Assembly (NCBI RefSeq): GCF_048771995.1 | Contig: NC_133027.1 | Span: forward strand, 10,164,001 to 10,228,000 | DNA: 64,000 nucleotides | DNA from: Taeniopygia guttata | Taxonomy: Eukaryota > Chordata > Aves > Passeriformes > Estrildidae | Direction of reading: 5' to 3' | In this document: in pieces, positions 1-13,607 of the stretch | Layout of the letters: each line of letters begins with the position of its first letter | Position numbering within the stretch: position 1 is the stretch's first letter | Notes under the pieces: generated by a model | What the model was told of the DNA's origin: nothing | Seen by the model: only the letters and a program-made list of their open reading frames with translations | Database searches by the model: none | Program-made: the position numbers and the translations under genes

Positions 1-1297
1 CAACATCCTCATACCCAGATAGAGCTGAGCCAGACAAAAACAGCCTGCGTGAATGGGGGAACTTGGCACAGGCACCAGACTGCAAAACTTCCTTGTAAAA
101 CTGCAATCAGAAACCTCCTTTTGGGAGATCACTGAAGAAAGCAAAACCATTCAGTAAGTATTTCTGTATTGGCAAGAAAGAGAGCAATGGGTTTCTATGG
201 CTTCCCAGTCCATTAAGAGGACAATGGTGAATGTGTTGGAGAATCAGCAGGTCCAGGTAACTTGAACTCCAGAGCCACAAAGGAGTTAGGAGAGGAAGAC
301 TTAGTGCACTGATTATAAACATTGGAAAAGCTGGAAACTTCAAGAGGGAAGAAATGGTCCCATGTTAAGGCAGTCACACATGGAAATCAAGATTATTTGC
401 ATAACTACAGGACAGGTATCCCACCTCTCTCAGACAAGCTAATGAGAATAATTCCTTTAGCAAGATTCATTTCACAAAGAAGGCACCAATAAAAACATAA
501 TTCATAGTTCACTGTCTTATTCAGACTAGTTTGATTTAATTACTGGGGGACTGAACAGCTGAGTGGTGGTGGTAAATAGGTGTTCTCAGAGCTTGATACT
601 CCTGTATCATTGCAATTACAAAGACCAGCATACACTGTCAGTAAAGCACACATTAATTGGACTGTGAACATGTAAATTGATAGGTCTCAAACAATGACTG
701 TCCATGGAGAATCATTTAGTGATGAACTGCAGGGATCACTGTATAATCAATGCTGCTCAAAATTTTCTGCACTGTTCTGGGAGTGCATATAAGGAACACT
801 GCTGAGATAACTTGCTGTAGGTGACACAAAGTTTGACAGGATGATAAATAATTATGAAGATAAAGCTGTCATACAGAATCAGCTGGAGAGAGAGAGAGAT
901 AAATTCAGCTGATTCAAACAACTTGTATTTTAAATCAGAGAGCTGGAAAATGACAGATTTCATACCAAAGAGAGCTGACCATCTGCAGAGTGAGGCTGGC
1001 CCTGAAAAGCCATTACACTGGAAGGATTGAGGGATCTTATCAGTCAAGCAACACAATACAAACTCCCACAGTGACAGAAGAGGATAAAGTTATTTCTGTC
1101 TGTACAAGCAAGGAAGTTGTTTAGTAGCAGCAGAGAACATATCTTGCCTCTCTAATTGTCTAAAGCTGATCCTAAAAAAAAATCTCACAGTTCTGGTGCC
1201 CTTTTTAAAATACTCTGGCAAACAGAAGAAGTCAAGAAGAGTGTCTTGGGAATTAGTTGAGCAAAACACTTCTAATGAGAAATACAGACCAGCCTCC
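1..1297. other. Intergenic, nothing recognised
   Basis: AT-rich unique sequence with one (GA)7 run. Frames are short and scattered. No exon, RNA gene or transposon is recognised. Confidence 0.6.
886..899 (+). repeat. (GA)7 short microsatellite
   Basis: Seven uninterrupted GA units. Confidence 0.9.
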
Positions 1298-2254
1298 TCA
1301 AATTATCAAAAACAAGAGTGAAGGGAGTTTGATTACAGTATATGCATTTGTTTTGCAAAACTGAAACCTGAAAAAAAAGAAAGGGATAATAAGAGATATG
1401 GCTGCACACTTTAACCAGGTGAATTTTGAGGGAAAAAAGGGCACTTTTCTAACAACACGTGCTGAAGTATCAGAAACCACAACCTGTGGTGTGTGTAGCC
1501 AGGGAGCACTGCACACCCTGGCAGCCACAGGTGAGCTGCAGGGCTCTGAGGAGAGGAAATGTGTAGTTACGTTAAGTTCTAAATCCCTGCTGCAGTTTGG
1601 AGAGTGCTGTTGCTGTGTATAATGGGACAGGAGCTTTGACTGAACTGCTGATGGATGGGATATGTGTGACCCATGGTGTGCATGAAGCCACTGAGCATGT
1701 GCTCTCCATACACTCCTGAAATGGGGCTTATTTCTCTCTGCAATCCATTGTGGGGTGGAAAGAAACAATTTGTGAGTTGGGTCACATAGCAGGACAATGC
1801 ATAATGATAATAATTGACCCTGACAGCACAACACTCCAATGCTGATGAGTTCAAGCTTTTGGAAGTGCAGGCCAACATCCTCATCACAACCAGAGCTCGG
1901 TGCTGATTGAAATCTGACATTTTGTGCTCCTGGAGTGCTTGGGGCTGTGGGCATCCCTCCCAGCCACCGCACTGGCAGCAGAAACTGTTTGGTCCCACCC
2001 TGGTCCACCCTTTTATGGGAGGCTTGTGTCAGATCTGCCTCTTGTATCAGTGGGTGAGTATCTCCAAAGCAGTCAGGCTGAGAGCAGAGAAGCGGGTATG
2101 GGAGAGCCTGCTCTGACAGCTCTGGAAAGTTTGGCACTGACCACAGGATGGTGGAAGACACTTGGCTGAAGCCTCTCCAGTGTGTCCCCAGCACAGGGAA
2201 GGGGATGTCAGCCTGGCTGTGAAACAGAAGAAAGCTGTGATGGAGGCTGAGCAA
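1298..2254 (-). other. Unexplained 318-codon open frame
   Basis: This is the longest open frame outside repeats and CpG islands. The sequence is not especially GC-rich, so 318 codons without a stop is unusual. The predicted peptide is rich in Ser, His, Pro, Leu and Cys, has no signal peptide or domain I recognise, and ends in a hydrophobic F/L/I-rich tail that reads like translated non-coding DNA. A second minus-strand frame (1579-1998) overlaps it. It could be an unknown single-exon gene, part of a decayed element, or chance. Confidence 0.15.
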
Positions 2255-3439
2255 AAGCTCCTGGCCAGCATGTCTTCCCCAGCCTTTGTTTAATTTAACT
2301 GTGAGAGGTCTCTTAGGAAACCAGGAGTCTCAAAAGCCCAAAGTAAGCACAGAGACAGGCACTGATAACATAGGAATTTGATAGATCCCAGTGAGGACAT
2401 TTTTCCATGGATCGTGCGGAGTTTGGGTGTGCAAACAGAGCAATGGGTGAGCCCGTGGCTGAGGAACAGACACCCAGCTCTGAAGCTGCAAGAGAGGGAG
2501 GCAGACAGCCTGTGAAATCAAAGACATGTGTTGCTGGGCAGAGTGGGCAGGAGAGAAAACCTGGGAAAAGCTCACGGAGTTTGGGAACTGTGATTCAAAG
2601 AAAGCCAGTTCTGCGTGAATAGTAACTTCCTTCTCCTGTCTTCAGGGAAGTAGGACTTTGTATTTTCTTGTGACAAAGCAGCCATATAAAAAATGTTTGA
2701 ACCCCTCTTCAGCTTTCTCTCTGTAACTGGATTTCTTTTACAAAATCCTGAATTTTAGTGAGCTACTTGGGTAAAAAAGTTCAATGGATGTTTGAGAGTT
2801 TTAATGCTCTCTATGTATGTGTGTGTGTGTGTGTGTGTGTAAGTATGAATTTAGGCACCCCAAATTATGTTTCAGCTTCCAATCGAGGGCAGCAACTTTC
2901 TCTGCAATGTCAGCAGCCTGACTGGAAGAGCATGTTTCTAATGAGGGAAATGCAAAGTATAGCCAGAGAGAATTTAGGAGACAGACTAGAAAAAGACAAC
3001 TTCAAAATATTGTTAGAAATGAACTCATTAAATGTGCATGTTTTGATCTCTGCATCCCACACAGTACAAACGGTCCACTGGCTGCATATCAAGGGGTGTG
3101 GAAGGATCAATTCCTACCAAGGACATCAGCACAAGTACACAAGGATTTAGGTGTCTTGTTTCACTTGTGGTTTTTTAATCTTCTGCTTATGACTGCATTT
3201 CATTTTGAGCTTTGAACCCAAGAGCAAAGGTGCAGTGAGTGACAGATGTTGGGAGAGTAAAACAGGGACAGGCAGCAGGGCCTCAGATGTCAAGGTATGT
3301 AAATAGGGGCCATAGAACATAAACATGGGAGAATGGCAGGGTCATGGGCAGTAAACACGGGCTGTGCAAGGAGATCCTTTATAAACATGGTGTGTCTAGC
3401 AGCACATGCCTGAGCACAGGGGTTTGGCAGAAAGACTGA
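2255..3439. other. Intergenic, nothing recognised beyond a TG microsatellite
   Basis: Unique sequence. A plus frame at 2758-3150 spans the TG repeat and is not credible as coding. Confidence 0.6.
2818..2840 (+). repeat. (TG)n microsatellite
   Basis: Eleven and a half uninterrupted TG units, preceded by TATGTATG. Confidence 0.97.
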
Positions 3440-3620
3440 AGGAGTCAGGTCCCTTCTCCTTGGAGAAGAGAAGGCCTAGGGAACATCTCATCACAGTGTT
3501 CCAGTAGTTATGGGGTGGCTGTAAAGAGGGTGGAGGGAGTCTCCTCACAGGAGAAACACATGAGTGTGACAGGGCCATGAGCTACCCACACAGAGAGGGT
3601 GGGGGAAGGAGGATGCTCAT
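3440..3620 (+). mobile_element. CR1 LINE fragment (ORF2 3' region)
   Basis: The block TGGAGAAGAGAAGGCC, then ATCTCATCACAGTGTTCCAGTA and a divergent GGAGAAACACATGAGTGTGACAGG follow the order of the CR1 sense strand upstream of its 3'UTR. The copy is old and its edges are uncertain. Confidence 0.55.
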
Positions 3621-6600
3621 GTGTCTGGAACAGAGCAGGTCAGAGCATGAGACAACAGCAGAACTCTGAAATGGAGAAACTTGGGAAAGCAGCCCTCCTG
3701 CTTTGCAACACAGCAGTACTGCATGGCAAATATGACAGCTCAAGGAGGAGGCTTCGGTCCTCAGTTGCTGTAAGGGTAAAAAAGGTGTGGAAAATACCTA
3801 TTCCTTCTTAAGGATGGTGTGTATTATTTGCCATAAAAAGCAGCATGACACAGGTTGCCTTTCCAAGGAGAGAGCGACATTTTGGAGATAAAGTCAATAT
3901 GGACATAAAGGAAATCCTCTTCTGCAGGAAAGAGTTCTGTGGAGAAAAATGAACTCTTGACTTGGTAACTGATGCTTTACTGGAATGAATCTCATGTGAT
4001 TCTGCTTCTGACCTCATTGTTTCCACTGGATTTTTTGGGCTGAGTGTGGGAATCTCACTTCTGTTACCACACCCATAGAGATGATCCATGCTGGGAAGAT
4101 CATGCTTGTGCTCCACTCACCACATTTATGGTGAAGCTGTTCTTGTACCAGCATTTGTAGGGAGCAATGTGGGAAAAACAAGCATGCCACTCTGACAGAG
4201 ATAAGGGGATTGGATTAAACCAAGTGGATAGAGAGAGGGACTTGGTAGTTTGGAGTTTAGCTGGAGCATCTCAGTTAGCTGGCATGAGTTCCATCCATCC
4301 TCTCCCGTTTCATCACATGTGACACAAATCCACCAGCTCCTTGTACGTGGCTTGTCTGCACTTCATCCATGGAAAACATTGAGTAAGAGGTGATGTGAGC
4401 CAGCCTATGATAAATCAGGTCAGAGCTGCTAATGGGGTGCAGAAACCATCATGGTAATTTCCATGATGCTCCACACATGAAGGATTACAGTATACATTTC
4501 TATTTATATAATAAGGGAAAGAAGTTATTACATGGGATTCCAGCTGCAGATGTACTTGTTTGTCATAAGAGAGGTCATTGACATGTAGCTGAATCAAGGA
4601 AGATGACCAAAAATTTAAGAAATCTGGGCATGTATTATTTATGGAAAGAGAGGCTCAGCGAGGAGCTGTTTGGCAATTGCTGGGGGCGGAAAGACTCACG
4701 GTGTCTGGGTGAGGAATACTTTGTGTAATCTGTCTAGGAAGGGAGAAGTCATCTGATTCAAGGAGAAAAGTATACAGATAACTAAAACAACCACAGGAGG
4801 TTGCTGCACAAAGGCTCCCAGGGAGGAACAGAAGGGACTTTAGGATGTATTTTGGGAAACATGAAAGCTCTGCATAGCACTGAGCACACAGATGAGTCTG
4901 AGGTTTCTTTTAAAGACTGTGTTCACAACAGCTGAGGGCAAAGCCCAGCAAACGTATAAGGTATCATCAAAAATCCAGCAAAATAGCATAATCCCCCTAC
5001 CCTGCCATGATACACAGGGGCAGCAGAAGTGCAGACATCCAGGGCATCCAAGTTTGCTCCACCCTCAGCAGCAGGGAAAGATCAGCAGCAGGTCAACCCT
5101 GAAAAAGCAGAGATGCTCTAAAACACAAGGACCAGCAAAGGCTTGGAGAGCAAAATATCTCCTGTGTACCTTTGGCAGCAATCTCTGCAAGAGGTGGGTT
5201 GGCATTAGGGGTAGATTAACAGTTTTTTTCTTTCTATACTTTCTGGGTTTTAGGGTGGGACCCTAATTTTGCAGACCTCCATTTTCTCTCTTTCTCTTCC
5301 AGAGTGATCCCATCTCTCCTGGGTCCTCAGTTCTTCCCTCAGCCTTCAGCCTGCCATTGCCTCACCCCCTGGCAGACGTTCAGTGATAATATAAATTCAA
5401 ACTGAATTTGGTGGCTTTAAGCCCAGCCTGCCTATCACTGTGCTTCCTGACAAGCAGACATATCAATGTTATGGGAAAATCAAAAAGAAACTTAAAATAC
5501 AAACCCTTTTGAGGAGATCCAGTCCAGAACCAGTTTGAATCTGATCATATTTTATGGTTTAAATATAAATCCCTTTAAGGGGAAAAAGCCGCCAGCCTGA
5601 GCCCTGGCTGCCATTCACACAGAGCTACCTCACACCTACTGGGTGAAGATGAGGCCCCACAGCCACATTTTATTGACACGTTGATGTAGTGCAAATAATG
5701 TAGGGCTGGAGCTGTGGCTGCTACAGGCAAGAGGAAAGGAAATGAGCCAACTGTGACGTCTTTGTATACTCGTAGATTATGGGAATGTGTTTTGCTGGCC
5801 TAATGGTAATCCGGACTTTGAACTCCTGTTCATTGCCATTCCTCTCTCCCATGACATAAAATAATTCCTCAGGACTGTCTATAACCCCCTAACTCCTTGG
5901 AGCTTGTTCTGTGCAATGTTACACCACTGGGGCTCCTCACACTATTGTGTAATGGGGTGAGATCACAGACGAGCTCAGCCCGTGTGGCTTGCGCTATCTT
6001 GCCCGTCTGATGGTTAGCTGCACTTTAAAAGCTAAAGAACCATTCCTGTAGCATTACAGACATCATTCTTAATAGTGACAGGAAATACTGACATGCAAGT
6101 GATCCAGACCAGCAAGAAATCCATTGATGTGGGGAACTTTTCTGCTTATGTCTATAGGTTCATATGCTGTGGTCACAGTTTGGGAAATTCAGCCTTTATT
6201 TGTCTTACTGTGCTTTACAAACACATATGGGTGGGTTAATTGTGGAGTCTGGTAGAGGGGCAAGGACAAGAGCAGTGTCGTGTTTTCAGATGTGGTGTTT
6301 GGCCTCAAAATGTTAAATAGAAACCTGAACAGTATTCATGGATTTAACTGCTCAGCAGATGCACCCTGATGCTCAGATTAAAGTCTCTGAGAATGAGGAA
6401 CTACCATCCCATGGTAGGATTTTCCTCTCAAGTGAGTCATTGGCCTTTGCCAAACTCTCATGTTAAAAGGCTGCCAAATACAAGGCACAGAGACCAAGCA
6501 CTCCAGCTTTCTCGAGTTTGCCCTCATTGAACAGTCAGGGGGGTTTTGCAGCCTTTTTATTTGCAAAGAGCCTCTGGAAAATGCAGTTTGGAAAGGAGCC

Positions 6601-6778
6601 TGGCATGGTTTGCTGAACAGTATCCTGACCAGGAGGTCTGAGCAACAGAGATGGGACTCCAAGCTGTATCCTTGGTGACTTATTTAGCTTTCTAACCACA
6701 ATTCACATCTCAGTGCATCATCACGTAAAAAGAGTGCACGTGATCAAAAATGAGGTTATTTGGAAGCTTCAGACTGTG
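3621..6778. other. Intergenic; possible conserved non-coding stretch at 5730-6110
   Basis: No exon recognised. Around 5750-6080 there is a CRE-like TGACGTC (5754-5760), retained CpGs and homeodomain-like TAAT cores in a low-complexity-free stretch, a look typical of regulatory DNA. Sequence alone does not prove it. Confidence 0.5.
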
Positions 6779-6955
6779 GAATCATAGAATTCTAGAATGG
6801 TTTGAGTTGAAAGGGGCTTTAAAGATCATCCAGTTCCAACATCTCTGGCACAGGCAGGAACAACTTCCACTAGACCAGGTTGCTCAAAGACCAATTCAAC
6901 TTGGCCTTGAACACTTCCAAGGATGGGGCATCCACAACTTCTCTTGGCAGCCTGT
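6779..6955 (-). mobile_element. CR1 LINE 3' end
   Basis: The plus strand starts GAATCATAGAATTCTAGAATGG and continues through AAAGATCATCCAGTTCCAAC, CTAGACCAGGTTGCTCAAAG and GGATGGGGCATCCACAACTT, the complement of the avian CR1 tail. The minus strand encodes remnants of the RT C-terminus. It ends abruptly at TTGGCAGCCTG near 6953. Confidence 0.92.
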
Positions 6956-9315
6956 ATATATTTTATAGATATTTGCATATATTTTATTCACTAAAATTAA
7001 AAGAACTAAAATTTGAAAGCTTATCATATGGATGTGTGAATATGCTGATGCAGGACAGGAAAATAAGATCACATAGTGTAGTCACTAAAAACTATTTAGG
7101 TCCTCTGGGGAGTGTAAAATCTGTCTGGGCTGAAAGGACAGGAGCACTAGGCTCCCAGCAGTAGCCTGGCAGCTCATGGGATGTCTCAGTCTCCTCCAGG
7201 ATCAGTGTTCAACCATCTTGCTGCTGCTTTCCTGATGTCTATTACCTGTCTTTCACTGTTGACTATACAGAGTTAATGGATAATGAAAATTTGCTTTGGG
7301 AGAGATTTATACAACCATGTTTCATCACTGGGTCATTTTCTGTTGGCCTGTGTGGCTATAAACTGAAGGGAATAGATTACTATATAATAAACCCTTTGGG
7401 TCAGAGAGGATGAGCTGTGGCTGCAAAATGTCATTCACTGTCTAGAACAGGCTGAGAAGAGAAGATTGCAAATGCCCAAGAGCTTAAACATTTACACTTT
7501 GAGGTAAAACAATGACATCCAGTCACCCTGGGCCTGGTGTTGGCGTTGGCACCTTGCCCTCAGATCATTCTCTGGGCTGTTTTTCTGTAGCAATGCCATC
7601 TCAGGCTGATTATAGATCAGCTCCAAGCCAGACAGAGGACAGGACTGTGCCTGTGGGTCTAGCCTGAGGGCCACAAGATGAAGATTTGACAAGAAACTAG
7701 TTTCCTGTTTACTTGATTAAATACAACTATAAAACTAAGATAAAACATATCCATAGCCCACTAGAGACATGTTGTGAGATGCACCACTGAATGTCTGTAA
7801 AGTGATTTGGAAGTGAAAACCATTGCAACAATGCAAAGCCCTGTCCTTATGAAAGACAATGGATTGCTTCTTTTACAAGGCAACAAAGTCCAGAAAAGTA
7901 GAATAGAAATTAGCAGGTCTCCAGATCCCTGGCAGCACTCCTATCCCTGGCAGCAGCTGCAGCTCTGACACAACCTGATGCTGCAATCTTCTGGAGAGAA
8001 TAAGAAAACTACCTAGCACTCAGTGACTTCAGGATGCTCACTGAATGCTTCTACTTATTCAGAGGGGTACAGCTGCATCCCCCAAATCAGGAGTTCAGGC
8101 CTGAATTCAGCTGCCATCACAGTGAGCAGTGTGGCTTCAGAAAATCTCACCATCCCTTTATCACCAAATCTGCAGCGTTTCTTACTTAAGGCCTGTGAGT
8201 GACAGCTTCTTCAAAAAAGCTGGCAATTGGTGTCCAGTGCATTTTGAAAACTGGCCAAATTATATGATGGCAGAGCAAGCATTGCTCTTGAACTTGTAGA
8301 AGCATTTGTGCTATGAGAATGAATGTTTGTATACATTTGTGAATGTATGGGACACAGCACCATGAAAATCTTGGAGGGGCAGAAACATGCACAGTGTGTG
8401 TCAGTAGTTGAACATTCTTGAAGAGGGTTGAATCCCTAATTTTATTGAAGGACCTCTGTAGGATATACTGCCATGGAGATTGATAACTTCAGAGCACAGT
8501 GGGGGCATTTTGTAGTTCTGTACTGAGAAATCTTGCTATGCAGTGAAGTACAAAATAATCTTATTATTCCCTCATTGCCAATATCCAGTTGACCACCACA
8601 TTATTTGAAATATATTTCCTGACTGAAATGTTATTGCAGGGATCTACTGAAAAAGCAGTGAGTACCTCTGCGCTGCTTGTTTAGCTTCCAAAGGACTCTT
8701 GGTGGGCATCCTACCCTGTTTGCTCCCACCTTCTGCTGCAGCTCACCACCCTTCAGCTGTGCTGGGGCAGAAGAGGATGTTTTTATTTCCAGTGGGGATG
8801 CTTTCAGTGATGCTGTGGGTGAGGGGGTTTCAGTCACTGGTGTGCTCCCTTTCCCCTCCTGGGCAGGGCTGTGCCCTCTGCCCCAGGTGATGTGGCTGTT
8901 CATGAGATAAAGCACACACAGCCTGGTGTGAAGTCCTCAGTTTAACCCACAGCAGTGTGGTTATTGTGGACAGAGATGGTTCAGCCACTGGGATCTGGAA
9001 CAGGAGTCAAGCAGCCTCTGTGCCAGCCCCAGCTCTGCTACCCTGTGGGACCAGGGAGACCCAGGAAAAGCTACAGGACAAAGAGAGTATAAAAGTCATC
9101 ACCTTCCCAAAGCCCTCCTCTTTACCATAAATACTGATTTAAATGCAGTTGCTGATTTAAACTTGCATCTCAGGATCATCACCAACTTGTGCAGAACAAA
9201 ATGCCTTCCCTTTCCATCCTGTAAGCAAGAGGCAAAATTACTTTTTAGGAAAGCTGTGTAATTCCTGCCTGAAATTAAAGAATTAAAGCTCTGGTTCTTT
9301 TTGGTCCGTCCAAGC

Positions 9316-9336
9316 TTTTTTTTTTTTTTTTTTTTT
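9316..9336 (+). repeat. Poly-T tract, 21 T
   Basis: Uninterrupted T run after CAAGC. No retrocopy is evident beside it. Confidence 0.95.
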
Positions 9337-9706
9337 ACAGTTCCTTAAGCCACAGATGAGAAGGAACAAAAGCATAACAAAAATCCAATTAAGGAAAAGC
9401 TTTGGGAAAGAGAAAGTGCTTGTTGTTTAAATGTGAGCTGTAAAGGTAGCCAGGAAAGGTGGGTTAAATGCAGAGCCTAAATATCCAGCAGACATAATTG
9501 TTATCTGAGCCTCTGTACCATCAGCGATGCAGCAATACTGGTTTGGGTTTTCCCCTCCACTCTCCAGGTTCACATGCGAGCAGGTCTCCACAAGCTACTC
9601 AGTTATTGGTCTGATGAAAAATTGGTTTGAAAAATAAAACCCTGTTAGAAAAAGAAAGTGTATGAACAGGCAAAGTAACAATCTTGGAGTTCTGGAAAAA
9701 AATCTT

Positions 9707-9755
9707 ATTATTCTACATTGGGAAAATTCCAAATTATTCTACATTGGGAAAATTC
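9707..9755 (+). repeat. Tandem duplication, 26-bp period
   Basis: A 23-bp block starting ATTATTCTACATTGGG at 9707-9729 is repeated exactly at 9733-9755. Confidence 0.95.
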
Positions 9756-10709
9756 ATTAGGTGCCAAGAGAAAAAGAAAAACCCAACAGCCTTGTTTTGA
9801 TTTCCACCCATTCCAGCTGATCCCTAGTCTCCAGGCTGAGCTTATCTTTTTAAAGAGAGTTCTTACTCAGTGAGCCACAAGCAGCGACTGCAGGGAGAAA
9901 GCACAGCCTAGTTTTATGTAGGATGTTTCAGCTGCCAATTAAAAGATCTTCCTTCCCTGAACGTCACAAAACCTACACCACCAAACTGTGCCATAAGTGA
10001 TGTGCATTGCAACAGGATTTCCTTGTACTCCACTAAACACAGACAACCTGAGGCCCACTTACCCCTTCACCCACTGAAAAGGAAACGGGATGAAGAATTA
10101 GAAGAAGGTACAAGCTAATGAATGCAAACGCATTTGCCATATTCCTCACCTGACTTTTGTACAGGCTCTTTCTCCTCTGTCTTTCTCTCCCTGTGACCTC
10201 TATGTCTAAAACCACTCTGGTGGGCTTCTGCCTTTTTCAGCTTGCTGGCCTTGGTGGAGGGAAAAATTCAGCTTTATTAATTTAAGCTATCTGGCAAAAG
10301 GCTTGTTTTCTCAGATGGCTGCACAGATGCAAAAGGCCACAGACTGCTCAGTGCTAATCCACTAGGTAGAATGAAGACAGAGTTTTATGGGAAAGAAGTA
10401 GTTTTATGCAGGTAAGTGACTGAATCTGCTGCTACAAAAGATCAGAAGAAAATAAATCAGCTCACTCTATGGACTAAATTCTGCCTCTGGCACGAAAAGG
10501 GAGCACAGCTGTACTAAGGGAAGCAATGGGCCCTGGGTATATATTTGGTTAATTAGATATTTTTCCTCCTTCCCAATCAGGATAGCTTTGTTTTATGTCT
10601 GCACCTCTCTCTGGTCTAGCTAGACCCAACATGATGGAAATGCCTGTTCCATGTTGCTAAAAGACACAGGGATTCCTGTCTTTGGTAAGGAAATTAGGGA
10701 AAGCTGATG

Positions 10710-10741
<32 letters not shown>
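10710..10741 (+). repeat. (AT)5(GT)11 compound microsatellite
   Basis: Five AT units run directly into eleven GT units. Confidence 0.97.
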
Positions 10742-11644
10742 ATCACCTCTTCTGGAAGTCATGAGCACTGACAGCTCTTAGTTCAAACTGAAGTTGCTCA
10801 GGTATATGCAGGGATCTGTTTGCAAATATTATTCAGGTAAGTATGTGTGTAGATATATACAAAAAATGCACATGTGGCTGCATATTCCAAGTGATGTAAT
10901 TTATCTTGAGAGGCAGGCAAGGAACAGTTTCTGGAGCAGCTTTCTGCTGGAAAGACTGACTAAGAGTGATCTCCCTTTGGTCATTTAATGAGTGGTTGGG
11001 TCAGATTAAGATCTCTGAGGCTTTCAACATTTAGCTTTCTTTCTCCAACCTATTTGTCTGTCTTTCTTGCATTATGCAAGAGATGAGACGCTCTGATAAA
11101 AACTCTTCTTGTGAGAGAACATGACTCAGTTTTCACAAGTGGATACCCCATGAAACATAGCCATCATTCCCTCATAAGTCTTCATATAACCAAAATAATA
11201 TCAGAAGTGGAGGCAGGAGAGAAGCAGGGTCAGAGGGTTGAAGTGGAGGAGGAAGTCATAAACCTCCTTCTGTATTATTTGCACTTAGATCCTACAGCCT
11301 CTGAATCACAACTATGTGCACAAATAAGTCACAGTCATCTGCAGGAGATCACCACAATTGTAATCATCATCCTTTTTACTCCAGAATTTTCAAGGTTAAC
11401 CTATTAGTGGCATAATGTATTTGTACACATCCAAGTTATACCTCTGCCATGAAGTGGGGTCCCATTCCTCTAATCTCATTCAACTGTTGAACATCTCTTG
11501 AGTGGGTCTGGGAAGAAAAAACAATGGAATAAACCAGATCTTTATCCACCAAGGGAGATAAAAACTTGAAAACTCATTGTTTTCTGAGACCCAAGAGTGG
11601 ATATACCTAATTCAACCACAAATTGTTGGGCTGAGCAGGGTTCA

Positions 11645-11750
11645 TGGCACAGCCAGGAAGACTAATTCCTTCCTATACAGGAATTACCATGTTAAACTCC
11701 CTGACCTGGGTTACACAGGAGGTCAGATTAGATTATCACTGTCCAAATTT
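11645..11750 (+). mobile_element. Old CR1 LINE tail fragment
   Basis: GGGTTACACAGGAGGTCAGATT followed by AGATTATCACTGTCC resembles the end of the older amniote CR1 families (GGAGGTCAGACTAGATGATCA type). Only this core is clear and the upstream edge is a guess. Confidence 0.45.
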
Positions 11751-12808
11751 CTGCTCCCAGAAACCAGTTTCCAGTGCCCATCTGGCTGCAATCCCAGGTA
11801 AACATGAAGAAAGAAGAAAAGCAAGCATGTGGTCAGGGTATCTCGTTTCTGTGTGCTGTGGTGGAAGGGCTCTCACTGCTGTCGGTAAGAAGGCAGCAGA
11901 CATTCCTGAAAACAGGAAAAACTTTAGCAGATGTCAAGGAGGGATTTTTAGGGTCATGAGTGGCCAACATGGAGCCCTCCCAGCATGGCCTTGTGTGCAT
12001 GCAGGTAGTCCCTGCTGCTGACTCAGGGTTCCCAGATTCTCTGAACTTGGTTAAACACAGAGAAACTCCCCCATGGCAAAGTGAGTCCCAGAGGTACAAA
12101 TCATTGCAAAGGGCAATGCTGCCAGTTTGCTCCATCCATTCCAGGACTCTCCTCTGGGCTTTTAGGTCCCTACTGGAGAAGGGGATGCCACTATATGCAG
12201 CCATTCAATAACCATTTCTGCCTGTACAATAACCATTTCTGAGCCAGGGAGAGACCAAACAAGCTTTGCTGCCTGTCCTCTCTCTGCTGCAGCAGACAGC
12301 CCACAGCACACTGACCTGGAATGGTGTATTTCCATGCCATGGTTACACACAGTCATGTCAGCCCCATACATCTTAAGGCCACAATATAACTGAAGAGGTA
12401 GCAGCTCTCTCCAGTCAACCTAAGCAGCAGAACTTTATTTCTCAAAGAGTTGCAGGAACATCTGCTCAGTAGTTGCTCACCTGCCAGCACAGGCAGCAGA
12501 GCCTGTTTCTCTGGTTTGTTGGTGCTCACGTCTAGCTCACACTTATCCCTAAAGGTCCAGGATCCCTTTTTAGCACCTCCTGTGTGAAATGCTTAGGCAG
12601 ACGGTACCAGCCAGGCTTAAGCTTTCTTTTGTGGTGCCATGGAATCACCTGCCCTGATTACCAAACCCTGGCCTCCATCCGCTCGTCCTGTCCCCAGCCC
12701 TGGAGGCTGGTGAACCCAGAGCTGCTCTGGGACTAACGCAGCGTGAGCAAGCGAGGAGGCCATTGGCCACCTAAATCAGCTGAATCAGAACCAGCAGGGG
12801 AAAGGAAG

Positions 12809-12823
12809 AAAAAAAAAAAAAAA
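12809..12823 (+). repeat. Poly-A tract, 15 A
   Basis: Uninterrupted A run after AAAGGAAG. Confidence 0.9.
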
Positions 12824-13607
12824 GCTGTGTGAACAAGCACTAATCGCTTACAAGCTGCAGCATGAACATCAGGCACATTAGTGAGTCAGGGTGAAATGTG
12901 TGACAATGACTTCGGTGAGGGTGGGAAGGGCTTCACGCCTGGGCGGGAGCAAGGGTGTGCTGTGGAGACACAGCCCGGCCAGCCAAGTGTTTCCCACGCA
13001 CATTCCTCCCCTCCATGCACTATGAAATTCGGTCAGAAGATAAGGCATGGAAGCAGAAAGAAATCCTAGGAGGAAAGCGAAACAGAAAAACAAACATGGT
13101 AATTTCTTGCTTGTGAAGAACGGTATTTCCATGTGCGGGCTTGCTCCACCTGCAATTTTACATGTGTACAGTGATTTCTGATACATGCCTCTGGTAAGAA
13201 GCTTGATCTGTCTCAGGAAAATCTCTTTCTTGTTAATTTATTATTTGATATATATGTAAAACATCATACAATATAGCCTCAATCCACTGAGACTCATGCC
13301 TTCAGGGCTGTGGGTAAAGGAAAGAGTACACAAGAGATAAACTAGAGGGAGAGCTAAGCTAACAGCTGAGCACCCCGGGTTCAGAGCAGCCCCTGGTGTT
13401 CTTTTTGTCATGATTACGTGCACTGTGGTAGCACCCACAGCTGTGCATGGTGCTGGAGTTACATACAGCAGGTACCTATCAGTGGGCATCCCTCAGCAGT
13501 GCAACCCTGATGCTGGACAAACACAAAAACCCAACCTAGGGATTTTCAGGGTAATGGGAGACAGACCCTTTGGTGGTGTGAACTAAACTGGGTAAGTCTT
13601 TTAACTG

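Larger units (their letters stand above)
6956..11644. other. Intergenic with microsatellites
   Basis: Holds a 21-T tract, a 26-bp tandem duplication and an AT/GT microsatellite. Overlapping frames at 8631-8915 reflect a locally GC-richer patch without splice structure or family resemblance. Confidence 0.6.
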
